A stretch of DNA of 64,000 bases from Bradyrhizobium nivariense (GTDB taxonomy: Bacteria > Pseudomonadota > Alphaproteobacteria > Rhizobiales > Xanthobacteraceae): contig NZ_JARVWW010000008.1 in NCBI RefSeq assembly GCF_029846715.1, forward strand, positions 124,001 to 188,000. The letters are read 5' to 3'. The translations under genes and the position numbers were made by a program. The notes below the pieces were generated by a model. The model did not search any database and had not been told where the DNA came from. It saw only the letters and a list, made by a program, of their open reading frames with translations. This document shows, piece after piece, positions 35,101-41,991 of this stretch (the stretch's first letter is position 1; each line of letters begins with the position of its first letter).

Positions 35101-35392
35101 GAAGGTGCTGACGGCGACCACCGGCAGGGAGGCGGTGACGCTGGTCGAATCCAATCCGGAGATCGCCATCGTGCTGATGGACATCATGATGCCGCAGATG
35201 GATGGCTATCAGACGATCGGCGTCATCCGTGAAAACCCGGTCTTCGCCCGTCTTCCGATCATCGCGTTGACGGCTAAGGCCATGAAGGGCGACCGCGAGA
35301 AATGCCTCGAGGCCGGCGCGTCCGACTACCTCGCCAAACCCGTCAACACCGATCAATTGCTGCTTGCAATCCGCATGTGGCTGCACCGCTGA
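29102..35392 (+). CDS. Giant soluble hybrid histidine kinase with an eleven-unit HAMP-type array, GAF and three receiver domains
   Basis: The protein has 2096 residues from the ATG at 29102 (GGGGGAATCAAT upstream); the frame opens earlier at 29057 without a signal. No membrane segment is visible. Order: a divergent N-terminal HAMP-like region (about 30-170), eleven 92-residue units (171-1182), GAF (about 1209-1350), coiled coil (1355-1420), HisKA with phospho-acceptor His1432 in [10 protein letters not shown], and HATPase (N-box near 1552, D-T-G-I-G-I-P near 1592). Three receivers follow (from about 1708, 1830 and 1977), each with a phospho-acceptor Asp ([24 protein letters not shown]). It senses an unknown cytoplasmic cue. 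The next gene, 13 bases on, encodes a second kinase. Confidence 0.92.
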   Translation: MSDVDPGTASRSGRRGPKPKTNGMSEPDSRAELLLALQAMRSGDFSVRMSGDYLGIDGKIADTLNEIIAANQRMAQQLELVGQVVGREGKTRQRVKFGLASGSWADMEGSVNTLIDDLLWPTREVTRAVAAVAQGDLLQTVKLDVDGRPLRGEFLQSATIVNTMIKQLGVFTSEVTRVAREVGTEGKLGGQAQVPEVTGVWKDLTESVNSMANNLTNQVRNIAEVTIAVANGDLSKKITVDVRGEILQLKEAINTMVDQLRSFASEVTRVAREVGTDGKLGGQAIVPGVAGTWKDLTDSVNAMCGNLTAQVRNIANVTTAVARGDLSRKITVDVRGEILELKDTINTMVDQLNSFASEVTRVAREVGTEGKLGGQAQVPGVAGTWKDLTDNVNFMASNLTAQVRNIADVATAIAGGDLSKKITVNVSGEILQLKETLNTMVDQLNAFAGEVTRVAREVGTEGRLGGQANVLGVAGTWKDLTESVNSMASNLTAQVRNIAEVTTAVAGGDLSKKITVDVRGEILELKDTINTMVDQLNAFAGEVTRVAREVGTEGKLGGQAQVRGVAGTWKDLTDSVNSMASNLTGQVRNIAEVATAVAKGDLSKKITVNVSGEILQLKETLNTMVDQLNAFAGEVTRVAREVGTEGKLGGQAQVPGVAGTWKDLTDNVNSMAGNLTAQVRNIAEVATAIAGGDLSRKITVDVRGEILQLKDTLNTMVDQLNRFAGEVTRVAREVGTEGRLGGQANVPGVAGTWKDLTDSVNSMAGNLTAQVRNIAEVTTAVARGDLSRKITVDVKGEILELKNTINTMVDQLNGFAGEVTRVAREVGTEGKLGGQAEVPGVAGTWKDLTDNVNFMASNLTAQVRNIAEVATAIAGGDLSKKITVDVRGEILLLKDTLNTMVEQLRSFAAEVTRVAREVGTEGRLGGQAVVPGVGGTWKDLTDNVNLLAANLTTQVRNIAEVTTAVARGDLSRKITVDVKGEILELKNTINTMVDQLNAFAGEVTRVAREVGTEGELGGQAQVPGVAGTWKDLTDTVNFMAANLTEQVRGIVKVVTAVANGDLKQNLTVKSKGEVAALADTINNMTETLATFADQVTSVAREVGVEGRLGGQADVPGAAGTWKDLTGNVNLLAANLTSQVRAIAEVATAVTKGDLTRSIQVDARGEVAELKDNINTMITNLRLTTDVNTEQDWLKTNLAKFTNMLQGQRDLTTVGRLLLTELSPLVNAHTGVIYQVENEDSPQLLLLASYAGDGLYPYQRVLPIGDGLIGQCALDRRPRVVADIPADVVPINSALLRVAPKNLVVLPVLFEGQVKAVIELGSLTSFTTSQMTFLEQLTDSIGIVLNSIEATMQTEGLLKQSQQLAGELQTQQRELQQTNDQLEQKAQQLAERNVEVERKNQEIEQARRALEEKATELALTSKYKSEFLANMSHELRTPLNSILILGQQLTDNPDGNLTGKQVEFARTIHGAGTDLLNLISDILDLSKIESGTVTVDAEEILTANLLETVGRPFRHEAENRNLSFKIDVDPNLARSLVTDSKRLQQVLKNLLSNAFKFTAEGEVRLKVAAAIGGWGTDHPVLNSAPAVIAFEVSDTGIGIPLEKQKLIFEAFQQADAGTSRKYGGTGLGLAISRELASLLGGEIHLRSLPGKGSCFTLYLPLKYSGPTLAPRAAPQQHSQPPALQPAAPEQQRVIEQLPDDRLNLEPGDSILLIVEDDPHYARVLVDLARDKGFKVLVAARGAEALELAKQYQPRAVSLDVFLPDMLGWTVLSQLKHNPLTRHIPVQIITLDEDRQHALARGAFSFVNKPTTTEGVSAALTQIKEYARPRRKRLLIVEDNEAEQLSIRELLHHDDIEIVTTGTGADALSMLREVPCDCVVLDLRLPDMSGFEVLDQIRNDEALSNVPVVVFTGRELSAEEDAELHTMARSIVVKGVESPERLLDETALFLHRVITELPVEKQRMLEKLNSSDEDLIGKTALLVDDDARNIFALSSVLERRGMKVLTATTGREAVTLVESNPEIAIVLMDIMMPQMDGYQTIGVIRENPVFARLPIIALTAKAMKGDREKCLEAGASDYLAKPVNTDQLLLAIRMWLHR
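29612..32647 (+). repeat. Eleven in-frame tandem 276-bp units (HAMP array)
   Basis: Each unit encodes 92 residues beginning F[15 protein letters not shown], then W-K-D-L-T and N-L-T-x-Q-V-R-N-I-A, and ending x-T-M-V-D-Q-L. 11 x 276 = 3036 bases fits the borders exactly, with no partial unit. Units 1-9 are very similar; units 10 and 11 diverge ([18 protein letters not shown]). Confidence 0.92.
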
Positions 35393-35405
35393 GTTGGATG
35401 CCGGT

Positions 35406-36896
35406 ATGGACCACGAAAAGGTCAACATCCTCCTCGTCGACGACCAGCCGGCCAAGCTGCTCGCCTATGAGGTGATCCTGAAGGATCTGGGCGAGAACCT
35501 CGTGATCGCCTCGTCCGGTCGCGAGGCTCTGGAGGTGCTGCTCAAGACCGAGATCGCGGTGATTCTGGTCGACGTCTGCATGCCCGAGCTCGACGGCTTC
35601 GAGCTCGCCGCGATGATCCGCGAGCACCCGCGCTTCCAGAAGACCGCGATGATCTTCATCTCGGCCATTCAAGTCAGCGACATCGACCGCCTGCGCGGTT
35701 ACGAGATGGGCGCGGTCGACTACGTCCCGGTCCCGGTCGTGCCGGAGGTGCTGCGCGCCAAGGTCAAGGTGTTTGCCGAACTCTACCGCAAGACGCGCGA
35801 GCTCGAACGGCTGAACCAGGATCTCGAGGACCGCGTGCGTGCACGTACCGCCGAGCTGGAGAATTCCACCGCAAAGCTGCGCGAGAGCGAAGAGCGGCGC
35901 AGCATGGCGATCGCCGCCGGCAAGATGGGCTCCTGGGATTGGGACTGGATCACCGGCGACTGGATGTGGGACGAGGGGCAATATCGCATCTTTGGCGTTG
36001 GCCCGGAGAGCTTCGAGGTGAACCCGGCCAACGTTCAGGCGCTGTTGCATCCCGATGACGTCGATCAGTTGCGCAAGGCGATCGGCGAATTCAACAAGGG
36101 CACGCGCGCCTATGAAACGGAGTTCCGCATCGTGCGGCCTGACGGCGATGTGCGCTGGTGTGTCGGCACAGCCGCCGCCACGGCCGACGATAGCGGTCGG
36201 GTTGTGCGCGTCAGCGGCGTGACGGTGGACATCACCGAACGCAAGCGCGCCGAGGAGCGGCAGAATCTCCTGGCGCGGGAGGTCGATCATCGCGCCAAGA
36301 ATGCGCTGGCGCTGGCGCAGTCGATCGTACGCCTCACCCGGGCCGACGAGGTCAAGGCCTATGTCAACGCTGTCGAGGGGCGCATCAATGCACTGGCGCG
36401 CGTGCATACGATCCTGTCGCTGTCGAGCTGGCAGGGCGCCGAACTCTCGAAGCTGATCGACGAGGAGCTTGCGCCCTATTCCCTCGGCGGCCAGATCAAA
36501 TTGGCAGGGACCGAAGTTCAGTTGCTGCCGGCGACCGCCCAGACGCTGGCGCTGGCGCTGCATGAGCTTTTCACCAACTCGGCGAAGTATGGCGCGCTCT
36601 CGACGCGGTCGGGACGGCTCGCGATCGGCTGGCAGGTCGAGGACGAGCTGCTCACGTTAACCTGGGAGGAGTCCGGCGGCCCGCTTGTCGGGCCCCCGAA
36701 ATCCCGCGGCTTCGGTACGCGGAGCTTGCTTGCGAGCGTCGAGTCCCAGCTCGGTGGACGGGCGCATTTCGATTGGCGTGCCGAGGGCCTGTTGTGCCGC
36801 CTGGAGGTGCCGTTGATCCGCAAGACTGCCGCGACAGCCGCACCCGGCAAATTCGAAGCCGTCAGCTCTGCCGAATTGCAGCGGGCATCCGGTTAA
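35406..36896 (+). CDS. Receiver-PAS-HWE sensor histidine kinase
   Basis: The protein has 496 residues, starting M-D-H-E-K-V-N-I-L-L-V-D-D-Q-P-A-K, 13 bases after the giant kinase. A receiver domain (about 5-122; phospho-acceptor Asp in I-L-V-D-V-C-M-P-E-L-D-G) is followed by a coiled-coil linker (about 125-165), a PAS domain (about 170-285; G-S-W-D-W-D-W-I-T-G-D, ending V-T-V-D-I-T-E-R-K-R) and an HWE-type kinase core. That core has E-V-D-H-R-A-K-N-A-L-A-L-A-Q-S-I-V with its histidine, and W-E-E-S-G-G-P. HWE kinases often feed the PhyR/EcfG stress pathway in alphaproteobacteria; whether this one does is inference. Confidence 0.9.
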   Translation: MDHEKVNILLVDDQPAKLLAYEVILKDLGENLVIASSGREALEVLLKTEIAVILVDVCMPELDGFELAAMIREHPRFQKTAMIFISAIQVSDIDRLRGYEMGAVDYVPVPVVPEVLRAKVKVFAELYRKTRELERLNQDLEDRVRARTAELENSTAKLRESEERRSMAIAAGKMGSWDWDWITGDWMWDEGQYRIFGVGPESFEVNPANVQALLHPDDVDQLRKAIGEFNKGTRAYETEFRIVRPDGDVRWCVGTAAATADDSGRVVRVSGVTVDITERKRAEERQNLLAREVDHRAKNALALAQSIVRLTRADEVKAYVNAVEGRINALARVHTILSLSSWQGAELSKLIDEELAPYSLGGQIKLAGTEVQLLPATAQTLALALHELFTNSAKYGALSTRSGRLAIGWQVEDELLTLTWEESGGPLVGPPKSRGFGTRSLLASVESQLGGRAHFDWRAEGLLCRLEVPLIRKTAATAAPGKFEAVSSAELQRASG

Positions 36897-37129
36897 CCGG
36901 ACGCCGCACCCTTCATGCGTTGCGTCGTCCGCGGTTCGCGCGCGACGCGCCCTTCGAGCCAGGCTTCCGTTTGGGCGAGATCGCGTAGCGCCTTGGCATA
37001 GCGGCGCGCCGCGCTTCGCTCCGCGCCGCGCGGCAGCTTGCGCGCTTTGCTCAGGATGTCCGCGGCGGCGTTGCGATAGGCCAGCGAGCGGTAAAGAAAG
37101 ACCACCTTACCCATATCGAATGTTCCCAT
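36893..37129 (-). CDS. Small basic helical protein, 78 residues
   Basis: Start chosen at M-G-T-F-D-M-G-K-V-V-F-L-Y (ATG 37127-37129); the frame extends to 37387 but that part would overlap the divergent membrane protein gene. Helical Arg/Ala-rich sequence (Y-R-N-A-A-A-D-I-L-S-K-A-R-K-L-P-R-G, Y-A-K-A-L-R-D-L-A-Q-T-E-A-W-L-E-G) suggests a compact cytoplasmic protein. It overlaps the HWE kinase stop by four bases on the opposite strand. The function is unknown. Confidence 0.6.
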   Translation of the reverse strand: MGTFDMGKVVFLYRSLAYRNAAADILSKARKLPRGAERSAARRYAKALRDLAQTEAWLEGRVAREPRTTQRMKGAASG

Positions 37130-37203
37130 GTTGCAGCGTTCATCCTCGCAGGCCCGGCATGAACATCGGATGAAGCGGGCAATGACAATTCCTTCATCTG
37201 GAT

Positions 37204-37228
37204 GGAACCGGCGGGTGTCCCACGCGTT
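37204..37228 (+). promoter_or_regulatory. Perfect EcfG-type promoter (GGAAC-N16-CGTT)
   Basis: GGAAC at 37204-37208 and CGTT at 37225-37228 match the described consensus exactly, 25 bases before the ATG of the two-span membrane protein. Confidence 0.65.
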
Positions 37229-37253
37229 GCATGCCAGATCGGGATAGAGTTCC

Positions 37254-37511
37254 ATGCGCGCGAAAAAGTCGTCGGACCTGATCTCTCCCACCGGCCTCGT
37301 CAAGCTGATGACGCACGCGATGATGGGCGCAGCCCTCGGCCTCGCTTTCAGCCTCGTGCTCGTTCTGACCAATCCAGCCGTCGCCAACCTGCTGAGTGCC
37401 GGCGGAAGTCAGGCCGTTGTCGTTTTCGCCCTCAAATTGATGACGACGTTCGCGATCGGCGCGACACTCACCGGCGTCGTATTCATTCTCGCAGAAGACA
37501 AGCAATCTTGA
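37254..37511 (+). CDS. Small membrane protein with two hydrophobic spans
   Basis: The protein has 85 residues, beginning M-R-A-K-K-S-S-D-L-I-S-P-T-G. Spans lie at about 19-45 (A-M-M-G-A-A-L-G-L-A-F-S-L-V-L-V-L) and 55-78 (L-M-T-T-F-A-I-G-A-T-L-T-G-V-V-F). An inner-membrane hairpin topology is likely. A perfect EcfG-type promoter lies directly upstream, so it is probably part of the general stress response. No family is recognised. Confidence 0.75.
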   Translation: MRAKKSSDLISPTGLVKLMTHAMMGAALGLAFSLVLVLTNPAVANLLSAGGSQAVVVFALKLMTTFAIGATLTGVVFILAEDKQS

Positions 37512-37543
37512 AGGATGCGTGACGCACGAGAGCTTTTTTGTTC

Positions 37544-37568
37544 GGAACTCCTGCGTCGAACGGCGGTT
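37544..37568 (+). promoter_or_regulatory. EcfG-like promoter boxes (GGAAC-N16-GGTT)
   Basis: GGAAC at 37544-37548 and GGTT at 37565-37568, 16 bases apart, 39 bases before the gene at 37607. Confidence 0.5.
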
Positions 37569-37606
37569 GGCTGCCTGCGTCAATTTAACCCAGGGAGTTC
37601 CCGCGC

Positions 37607-37849
37607 ATGAAGACGACCAAGCTCGCTCTCGCCGTGATGTTGGCAACCGGCCTCGCTGCCGCACCGTTCGCCGCGGAGGCCAAGTCGCACAAGGCGAAAC
37701 ATGAATCCTCGACCTCGTCCTCGCAGACGACAGGCGCCAACACGAAATCCAAGGGCGCCGATCCCTCCGGTCAAGGCGGCTCCGGCCCCGGCTCCGACCA
37801 GGGCGGAGCCATGACGAACAACAAGGGCGGCATGAGCAACACCAAGTAG
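37607..37849 (+). CDS. Small exported Gly/Ser/Lys-rich protein
   Basis: The protein has 80 residues with a signal peptide (about 1-24, ending P-F-A-A-E-A). The mature part is low complexity: K-S-H-K-A-K-H-E-S-S-T-S-S-S, then G-Q-G-G-S-G-P-G-S-D-Q-G-G-A and N-N-K-G-G-M-S-N-T-K. An EcfG-like promoter lies upstream and a strong terminator downstream, so it is a monocistronic stress-type gene. The function is unknown. Confidence 0.72.
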   Translation: MKTTKLALAVMLATGLAAAPFAAEAKSHKAKHESSTSSSQTTGANTKSKGADPSGQGGSGPGSDQGGAMTNNKGGMSNTK

Positions 37850-37872
37850 CTGTTCGCCGAAATTCATGGAGG

Positions 37873-37896
37873 GCCCCGCCACCGCGGGGCCTTTTG
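37873..37896 (+). terminator. Rho-independent terminator
   Basis: GGCCCCGC and GCGGGGCC enclose CACC and are followed by TTTTGCTTT. It lies 24 bases after the exported protein gene. Confidence 0.85.
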
Positions 37897-37985
37897 CTTT
37901 GGGGTTCGACCGAACTCTTTCTCAGGCCGCTTCGTAAACATCCGGCATCGACCAGCCCGTATGTCGCCTTGCGCGCGCGCACGCT

Positions 37986-38195
37986 TCAACTGCGACGGTC
38001 GCCGGTGATGTTGGGATGACCGCCTGCGGCATCCGATTTCACCAGATGATCCAGCTGTGCACGCTTGCGCGCGATCAGGAGTTGGGCCGCGGCGTCGTCG
38101 AGTCCCTCGCGTTGCAGCTGCCGGATGGCAGAGCCCAGTTCGAGAATCTCGCCGCGCAGTCTCAAGATCCGGTACGTCGCCGGGTCTTCTTCCAC
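37986..38195 (-). CDS. Small helical protein, 69 residues
   Basis: It begins M-E-E-D-P-A-T-Y-R-I-L-R-L-R-G-E-I-L-E-L-G and continues with heptad-like helices (L-Q-R-E-G-L-D-D-A-A-A-Q-L-L-I-A-R-K-R-A-Q-L-D-H-L). Seventeen bases separate it from the upstream 91-residue gene on the same strand, so they are probably one transcript. No family is known to me. Confidence 0.62.
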   Translation of the reverse strand: MEEDPATYRILRLRGEILELGSAIRQLQREGLDDAAAQLLIARKRAQLDHLVKSDAAGGHPNITGDRRS

Positions 38196-38212
38196 GGCAC
38201 GCTCCCAAGCTC

Positions 38213-38488
38213 TCAGTGCCGCGCGAAGGCGCGCACGGAATTGCCGACTTTCTTCCCGGAACGAAGGCGCACCCTATCGCGGACATTCGGCAGGACATCG
38301 CCGCCCCCTGCAGCCTTCCATTCGCCGATCAGCAGATTGATTTTCCGGCGCAGATCCATCTGCGCAAGGGCCTTCTCTGTGCAGTCGCGATCGCGGTCGA
38401 CGAACTCGCGCACGGACGCCTCGACATCGGCCATTTCCAGCCTCAAGGCGCTGATTTTACGTCGAATTTCGTTAATTCTGTTGTCCAT
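38213..38488 (-). CDS. Small coiled-coil protein, 91 residues
   Basis: It begins M-D-N-R-I-N-E-I-R-R-K-I-S-A-L-R-L-E-M-A-D-V-E-A-S-V and has heptad spacing over the first 60 residues. A basic tail follows (V-R-D-R-V-R-L-R-S-G-K-K-V-G). Probably cytoplasmic and self-associating. Its promoter region is unusually AT-rich (38489-38520). Confidence 0.62.
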   Translation of the reverse strand: MDNRINEIRRKISALRLEMADVEASVREFVDRDRDCTEKALAQMDLRRKINLLIGEWKAAGGGDVLPNVRDRVRLRSGKKVGNSVRAFARH

Positions 38489-38549
38489 GGCTTGTTAGAA
38501 CAAAATAAGAACATATAGTCAAGTCAGGATTTCAGGACGGAGCAGCGAC

Positions 38550-38744
38550 ATGCAGGTTCAGGGTAAATACGACGCCAGGGTTTTCCTCACCGAGCAGATG
38601 ACCCGGACACAGGGCCTCAGGCTGAAACGGTTGAGCGAAGAGGCGTATCAACCCGCGCAATATGCGCGGGATCTGTCCTCCAGCGAGGCAGCACGGCGCA
38701 TCCAGGTGCTGGAAGCGGAGATCGAGCTGGCGAATTCCTTCTAG
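38550..38744 (+). CDS. DUF3072-like small protein
   Basis: The protein has 64 residues. The core L-T-E-Q-M-T-R-T-Q-G-L-R-L-K-R-L-S-E-E-A and D-L-S-S-S-E-A-A-R-R-I-Q-V-L-E-A-E-I follow the DUF3072 pattern of a short 'T-x-x-Q-x-x-x-L-K-x-L-S-E-E-A ... S-x-x-E-A-x-x-x-I' helical domain. The function of the family is unknown. Confidence 0.65.
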   Translation: MQVQGKYDARVFLTEQMTRTQGLRLKRLSEEAYQPAQYARDLSSSEAARRIQVLEAEIELANSF

Positions 38745-38831
38745 GCTGCGTCGCGCATCTGGAACGTTGCGGGCCCGCTTTCGGAACCATGCCTGTTTTG
38801 GATGGTTCTCCCCGGCCAAGGGAGAACATGC

Positions 38832-39161
38832 ATGGCACGCAAGGCAACGAAGCGCCGCTACTCGCGCAGCTCCGGCAGCGATGTCGAAACCGAGATGAAA
38901 CGCTACAAGAAGGGTACCGCGAAAAGCGGACGCGGCGGTCGAGGCGGACGCGTGAAGAGCCGCAAGCAGGCGATCGCGATCGGTCTGTCGAAGGCGCGCA
39001 AGAAGGGCAAGAAGGTCCCAAAGAAGGTCTCGAAGCGGAAGACTGCCAAGAAGACATCCAAGAAAACGTCCAAGAAAACTTCCAAGAAAACGTCCAGGAA
39101 AAGTTCGAAGAAAACGTCCAGGAAGACGTCGAAGCGCAAATCCTCCCAACGGTCGCGCTGA
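38832..39161 (+). CDS. Lysine-rich, histone H1-like protein with DUF6496-type N-terminus
   Basis: The protein has 109 residues from the ATG at 38832. The N-terminal 60 residues (M-A-R-K-A-T-K-R-R-Y-S-R, V-K-S-R-K-Q-A-I-A-I-G-L-S-K-A-R-K-K-G) resemble the DUF6496 family. The remainder is a lysine/serine/threonine tail of about nine K-K-T-S or K-K-S-S tetrads ending K-S-S-Q-R-S-R. The tail has the composition of histone H1-like nucleoid proteins, so DNA binding is the likely role (inference). The DNA of the tail is a 12-bp tandem repeat, so tail length may vary between strains. Confidence 0.78.
   Translation: MARKATKRRYSRSSGSDVETEMKRYKKGTAKSGRGGRGGRVKSRKQAIAIGLSKARKKGKKVPKKVSKRKTAKKTSKKTSKKTSKKTSRKSSKKTSRKTSKRKSSQRSR
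39040..39138 (+). repeat. 12-bp tandem repeats encoding the K-K-T-S tail
   Basis: Degenerate copies of AAGAAAACGTCC follow each other in frame. Copy differences are mostly A/G at third positions or conservative Lys/Arg changes. Confidence 0.75.
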
Positions 39162-39167
39162 CTTCAG

Positions 39168-39530
39168 TCAGATCATGCTGCCCGGCATGAAGCAGCGGAT
39201 CGAAATCCCGAACGCGGTCTTCACCGGCCATACCATGGTGCGGCCGGCTCGATTCGGCTCAGTGATCACGGCTTCGTCCGGCACCTCGACCCACTCGCCG
39301 TCGAGGCGCACGCGATAATGTCCGTTGTGCGAGTCCCAGTCGGGATCAGCGACGGCAAATCCATCCGCATCCGAGCAGCACGGACCGAGATGGCTGCGCA
39401 GGCTGTCGAACCACGGCTTGAGGGGTGAGTCCGCGTAGCGGCCGTCGTCACGCCCGACAGCATTTCCACCCCACAGCACGAACGGCGCCACAAGCAGCGC
39501 ACCTATCAGCGAGAGCTTCAATCGATCCAT
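39168..39530 (-). CDS. Exported protein of unknown function with paired cysteines
   Basis: The protein has 120 residues from M-D-R-L-K-L-S-L-I-G-A-L-L-V-A (ATG 39528-39530). A signal peptide spans about 1-25. The mature part has G-P-C-C-S-D-A-D-G, then D-S-H-N-G-H-Y-R-V-R-L-D-G-E-W-V-E-V-P-D-E-A-V, and a late F-G-I-S-I-R-C-F-M-P-G. The C-C-S/D-A-D-G plus W-V-x-V-P motif recurs in small periplasmic alphaproteobacterial proteins. The function is unknown. Confidence 0.68.
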   Translation of the reverse strand: MDRLKLSLIGALLVAPFVLWGGNAVGRDDGRYADSPLKPWFDSLRSHLGPCCSDADGFAVADPDWDSHNGHYRVRLDGEWVEVPDEAVITEPNRAGRTMVWPVKTAFGISIRCFMPGSMI

Positions 39531-39749
39531 GTCGGCACCGATCAATGCGAACTACCGGCCAGCCGCTGAGTGGCGGCAAGTTCGAAGTTCCACGCTTGCA
39601 ATCATCCCGGCGGCTTCGTTGCCGCCGAGTACATACGAGACCCGGAACTGTGATGAGCGAACACGGCTTTTTCGGACGAACCGGGTCATCCTCTCTGCCG
39701 TTAACGAGAATGTTATCGGCGGCCTCCGTGAATCCTGAAGGCGAACAGG

Positions 39750-39775
39750 AAAGGCGGCCCGGGGGCCGCCTTTTT
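39750..39775. terminator. Hairpin terminator downstream of the DegP-like gene
   Basis: AAAGGCGGCC and GGCCGCCTTTTT form a strong stem with a short CGGG loop; A- and T-runs on both sides make it usable in either direction. It lies 26 bases past the stop codon of the minus-strand protease gene. Confidence 0.75.
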
Positions 39776-39800
39776 GGATTTGCACCGATCGACGTTCGAC

Positions 39801-41336
39801 TTATGCGAGCGGCACCGCGACGAACCGGGTCGCCTGCGCGCTTCTGACCTGCAGCAGTACGCTGCGCTTGCCGGACGATTTCGCCTGCGCCAGCTCCGAA
39901 CGGACATCGCCGATGTTGGCGACGGCCTTGCCGCCGACATTGAGGATGACGTCGCCGGTCTGGATGCCGCGCTGCGCGGCCGGCCCCTGCGGATCAACTT
40001 CAGTGACGACGACCCCCTTCTGGCCGGCGCCCTGGACGTCGCCGGCCGGAGCCAGGCTGAGCCCGAGACGCGGCGTGCCGGCATCCGGCTGCGCCTTGCC
40101 CTCGTCCGCGTTAGCCTGCCGCTCGTTCGGCAACTCGCCGAGCGCCAGCGTCACCGTCTTGCTGTCGCCCTTATGGACGACATCGAGCTTCACGGATGTG
40201 CCCGGCGCCAGGGTAGCGATGGTGCGGGCGAGATCGCGGGAGTCCTTGATCGCGGTGCCGTTGACGGCGGTGATGACGTCGCCCGCCTCGATGCCCGCCT
40301 TCGCCGCCGGGCTGCCGTCCTGCGGATTGTCCACGATCGCGCCGCGCGCCTCCTTGAGGCCGAGGCTGTCGGCGATATCCGATGTCACCGGCTGCACCTG
40401 CACGCCGAGCCAGCCGCGTGTGACCGCGCCCTTGTCCTTCAACTGTGCGACGACGAGCTTTGCCGTCGAGGCCGGAATGTCGAAGCCGATGCCGACCGAG
40501 CCGCCGGAGGGCGAGAAGATCGCGGTGTTCACGCCGATCACATTGCCGCTCATGTCGAAGGCCGGACCGCCGGAATTGCCCTTGTTGATCGGCGCGTCGA
40601 TCTGGATGAAATCGTCATAGGGACCGTTGCCGATGTCGCGGCCGCTGGCCGAGACGATGCCGGCGGTCACGGTGCCGCCGAGCCCGAAGGGATTGCCGAC
40701 GGCGACCACCCAGTCGCCGATGCGCGGCTTCTGGTCCGAGAATTTGACGAACGGAAAATCCTTCCTGCCCTCGACCTTGATCAGCGCAAGATCGGTCTTC
40801 GGATCGGTCCCGACCACCTTTGCGGTATAGATCGCGCCGTCGTCCATCGTCACCTGCACCGACGCGGCGTGGTCGACGACATGGTTGTTGGTCACGGCAT
40901 AGCCGTCGGCGGAGATGAAGAAGCCGGAGCCCTCACCCGTGATCATCTGGTGGCGCTGGCGCGGCATGCCGTTCATGCCACCCGGACCACGGAAGCCGAA
41001 TTGTCGTGAGAACTGGTCGAACGGCGCGTCTGCGTCCGAATCCATCCGGTTCTGTTGCAGCATCGCGCTGTTGTCGTTGTCCTGGTCAATCCTGACCCGC
41101 ACCGAGATGACGGCGGGTTTGACCTTGCTGACGAGATCGCCGAAGCCCGGCAGTGTCGCGGCGGTCTCCGCGGCCTGGGCGGGCGCAATGAAGGAGGTCG
41201 CGCTGAACGGCGAAGAGCCGGGAGCAGTCGCCAGCAGGGCCACGCCAAGTGCGGCCGCGGTGCCGAGCAGCGCGAGCCGGCGCGGCCTCAGGATATTGCG
41301 GGACGTGGTGGTGTCGGAATTGACGCGGTCGTTCAT
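39801..41336 (-). CDS. degP: DegP/HtrA-family (Do) periplasmic serine protease
   Basis: The protein has 511 residues from M-N-D-R-V-N-S-D (ATG 41334-41336). A basic N-terminus and hydrophobic segment (about 20-40) export it. The trypsin-like domain has the catalytic triad in T-N-N-H-V-V, T-D-L-A-L-I and G-N-S-G-G-P. Two PDZ domains follow (G-W-L-G-V-Q-V-Q-P-V; then G-L-S-L-A-P and G-D-V-I-L-N-V-G-G). It degrades or chaperones misfolded envelope proteins. The leader holds an 11-bp inverted repeat. Start choice avoids an upstream ATG at 41390 that would run through that repeat. Confidence 0.9.
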   Translation of the reverse strand: MNDRVNSDTTTSRNILRPRRLALLGTAAALGVALLATAPGSSPFSATSFIAPAQAAETAATLPGFGDLVSKVKPAVISVRVRIDQDNDNSAMLQQNRMDSDADAPFDQFSRQFGFRGPGGMNGMPRQRHQMITGEGSGFFISADGYAVTNNHVVDHAASVQVTMDDGAIYTAKVVGTDPKTDLALIKVEGRKDFPFVKFSDQKPRIGDWVVAVGNPFGLGGTVTAGIVSASGRDIGNGPYDDFIQIDAPINKGNSGGPAFDMSGNVIGVNTAIFSPSGGSVGIGFDIPASTAKLVVAQLKDKGAVTRGWLGVQVQPVTSDIADSLGLKEARGAIVDNPQDGSPAAKAGIEAGDVITAVNGTAIKDSRDLARTIATLAPGTSVKLDVVHKGDSKTVTLALGELPNERQANADEGKAQPDAGTPRLGLSLAPAGDVQGAGQKGVVVTEVDPQGPAAQRGIQTGDVILNVGGKAVANIGDVRSELAQAKSSGKRSVLLQVRSAQATRFVAVPLA

Positions 41337-41346
41337 GTCGATATGT

Positions 41347-41380
41347 CCATGTTGGGTAAGTCGCCTTGCACCCAACATGG
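41347..41380 (-). promoter_or_regulatory. Perfect 11-bp inverted repeat in the degP leader
   Basis: CCATGTTGGGT (41347-41357) and ACCCAACATGG (41370-41380) surround a 12-base centre. The proximal arm ends eleven bases before the degP ATG. It could be a dimeric repressor or activator site, or an RNA hairpin at the ribosome binding region, since no other Shine-Dalgarno sequence is obvious. Confidence 0.55.
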
Positions 41381-41542
41381 CGGACGCCACCTTACAGCGT
41401 CCCGTCCACGCAATTAAATCTTGGCAAAGAAGACACGATCGGAGGTCGGACGAAATGCTTCGAGCCGACGCGGTACCCGATGCGACGGACGACGACGCCC
41501 CGGTGCAAATGTCGCTTCAGCGGAAGCGGTACGCGTGCGCCG

Positions 41543-41755
41543 TCACGCCGCGGCAGGCCTCTCCCACCCCGGGGCCTCGACGGCGTCCTCGTCGTGTTGC
41601 GCATTGCACGCGTCGAAATGCGCCTTGAGTTCGACTTCGGCGAGATGTTCGAAATGTTCGGCCTGACCGAGCAGTTCCCAGTTCTGGAGCGGCCGGTAGG
41701 CGGCCTGCTGACGACAGAGGGACGCCAGCGCGCGGTAGCGACGTACGTTCTCCAT
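41543..41755 (-). CDS. Small protein of the E-N-V-R-R-Y-R family (copy 1)
   Basis: The protein has 70 residues. The ATG at 41753-41755 follows GAGGGAGGGTCTC, a good ribosome binding site, so the longer frame to 41896 is rejected. It begins M-E-N-V-R-R-Y-R-A-L-A-S-L-C-R-Q-Q-A-A-Y-R-P and continues N-W-E-L-L-G-Q-A-E-H-F-E-H-L-A-E-V-E-L. A clear paralogue is encoded at 52074-52283. The helical, soluble protein has no assigned function. Confidence 0.68.
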   Translation of the reverse strand: MENVRRYRALASLCRQQAAYRPLQNWELLGQAEHFEHLAEVELKAHFDACNAQHDEDAVEAPGWERPAAA

Positions 41756-41991
41756 GAGACCCTCCCTCGCATTCACAGAGCTTATTGCCCTTATTTGCGT
41801 CAGGCCGATGGCGGTTATGCAAAAGATTTGCTGTGCCCGCCCGCGCGCCAGACCCCGGTTGGTTCTAGGAAATGCGTATTCAGGCAAAAGTTCCAATCAG
41901 CGCGAACTCAGCGCTCGGAACCTGTCGCAGGCCAATGGCTAGGCGTAGAGGCGCCGCTCCACGGTCACGCCGACGAGGTCGAGATAGCGCT

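Noticed and set aside
39531-39790. Overlapping 69- and 77-codon frames between the exported Cys protein and the degP terminator
   Set aside because: Both lack start signals and run through a hairpin terminator; neither resembles the small real genes nearby.
41455-41628. 57-codon plus-strand frame with GGAGG upstream of its ATG
   Set aside because: It overlaps the better supported E-N-V-R-R-Y-R gene antisense and encodes an Arg/Pro-rich sequence typical of chance frames in GC-rich DNA.
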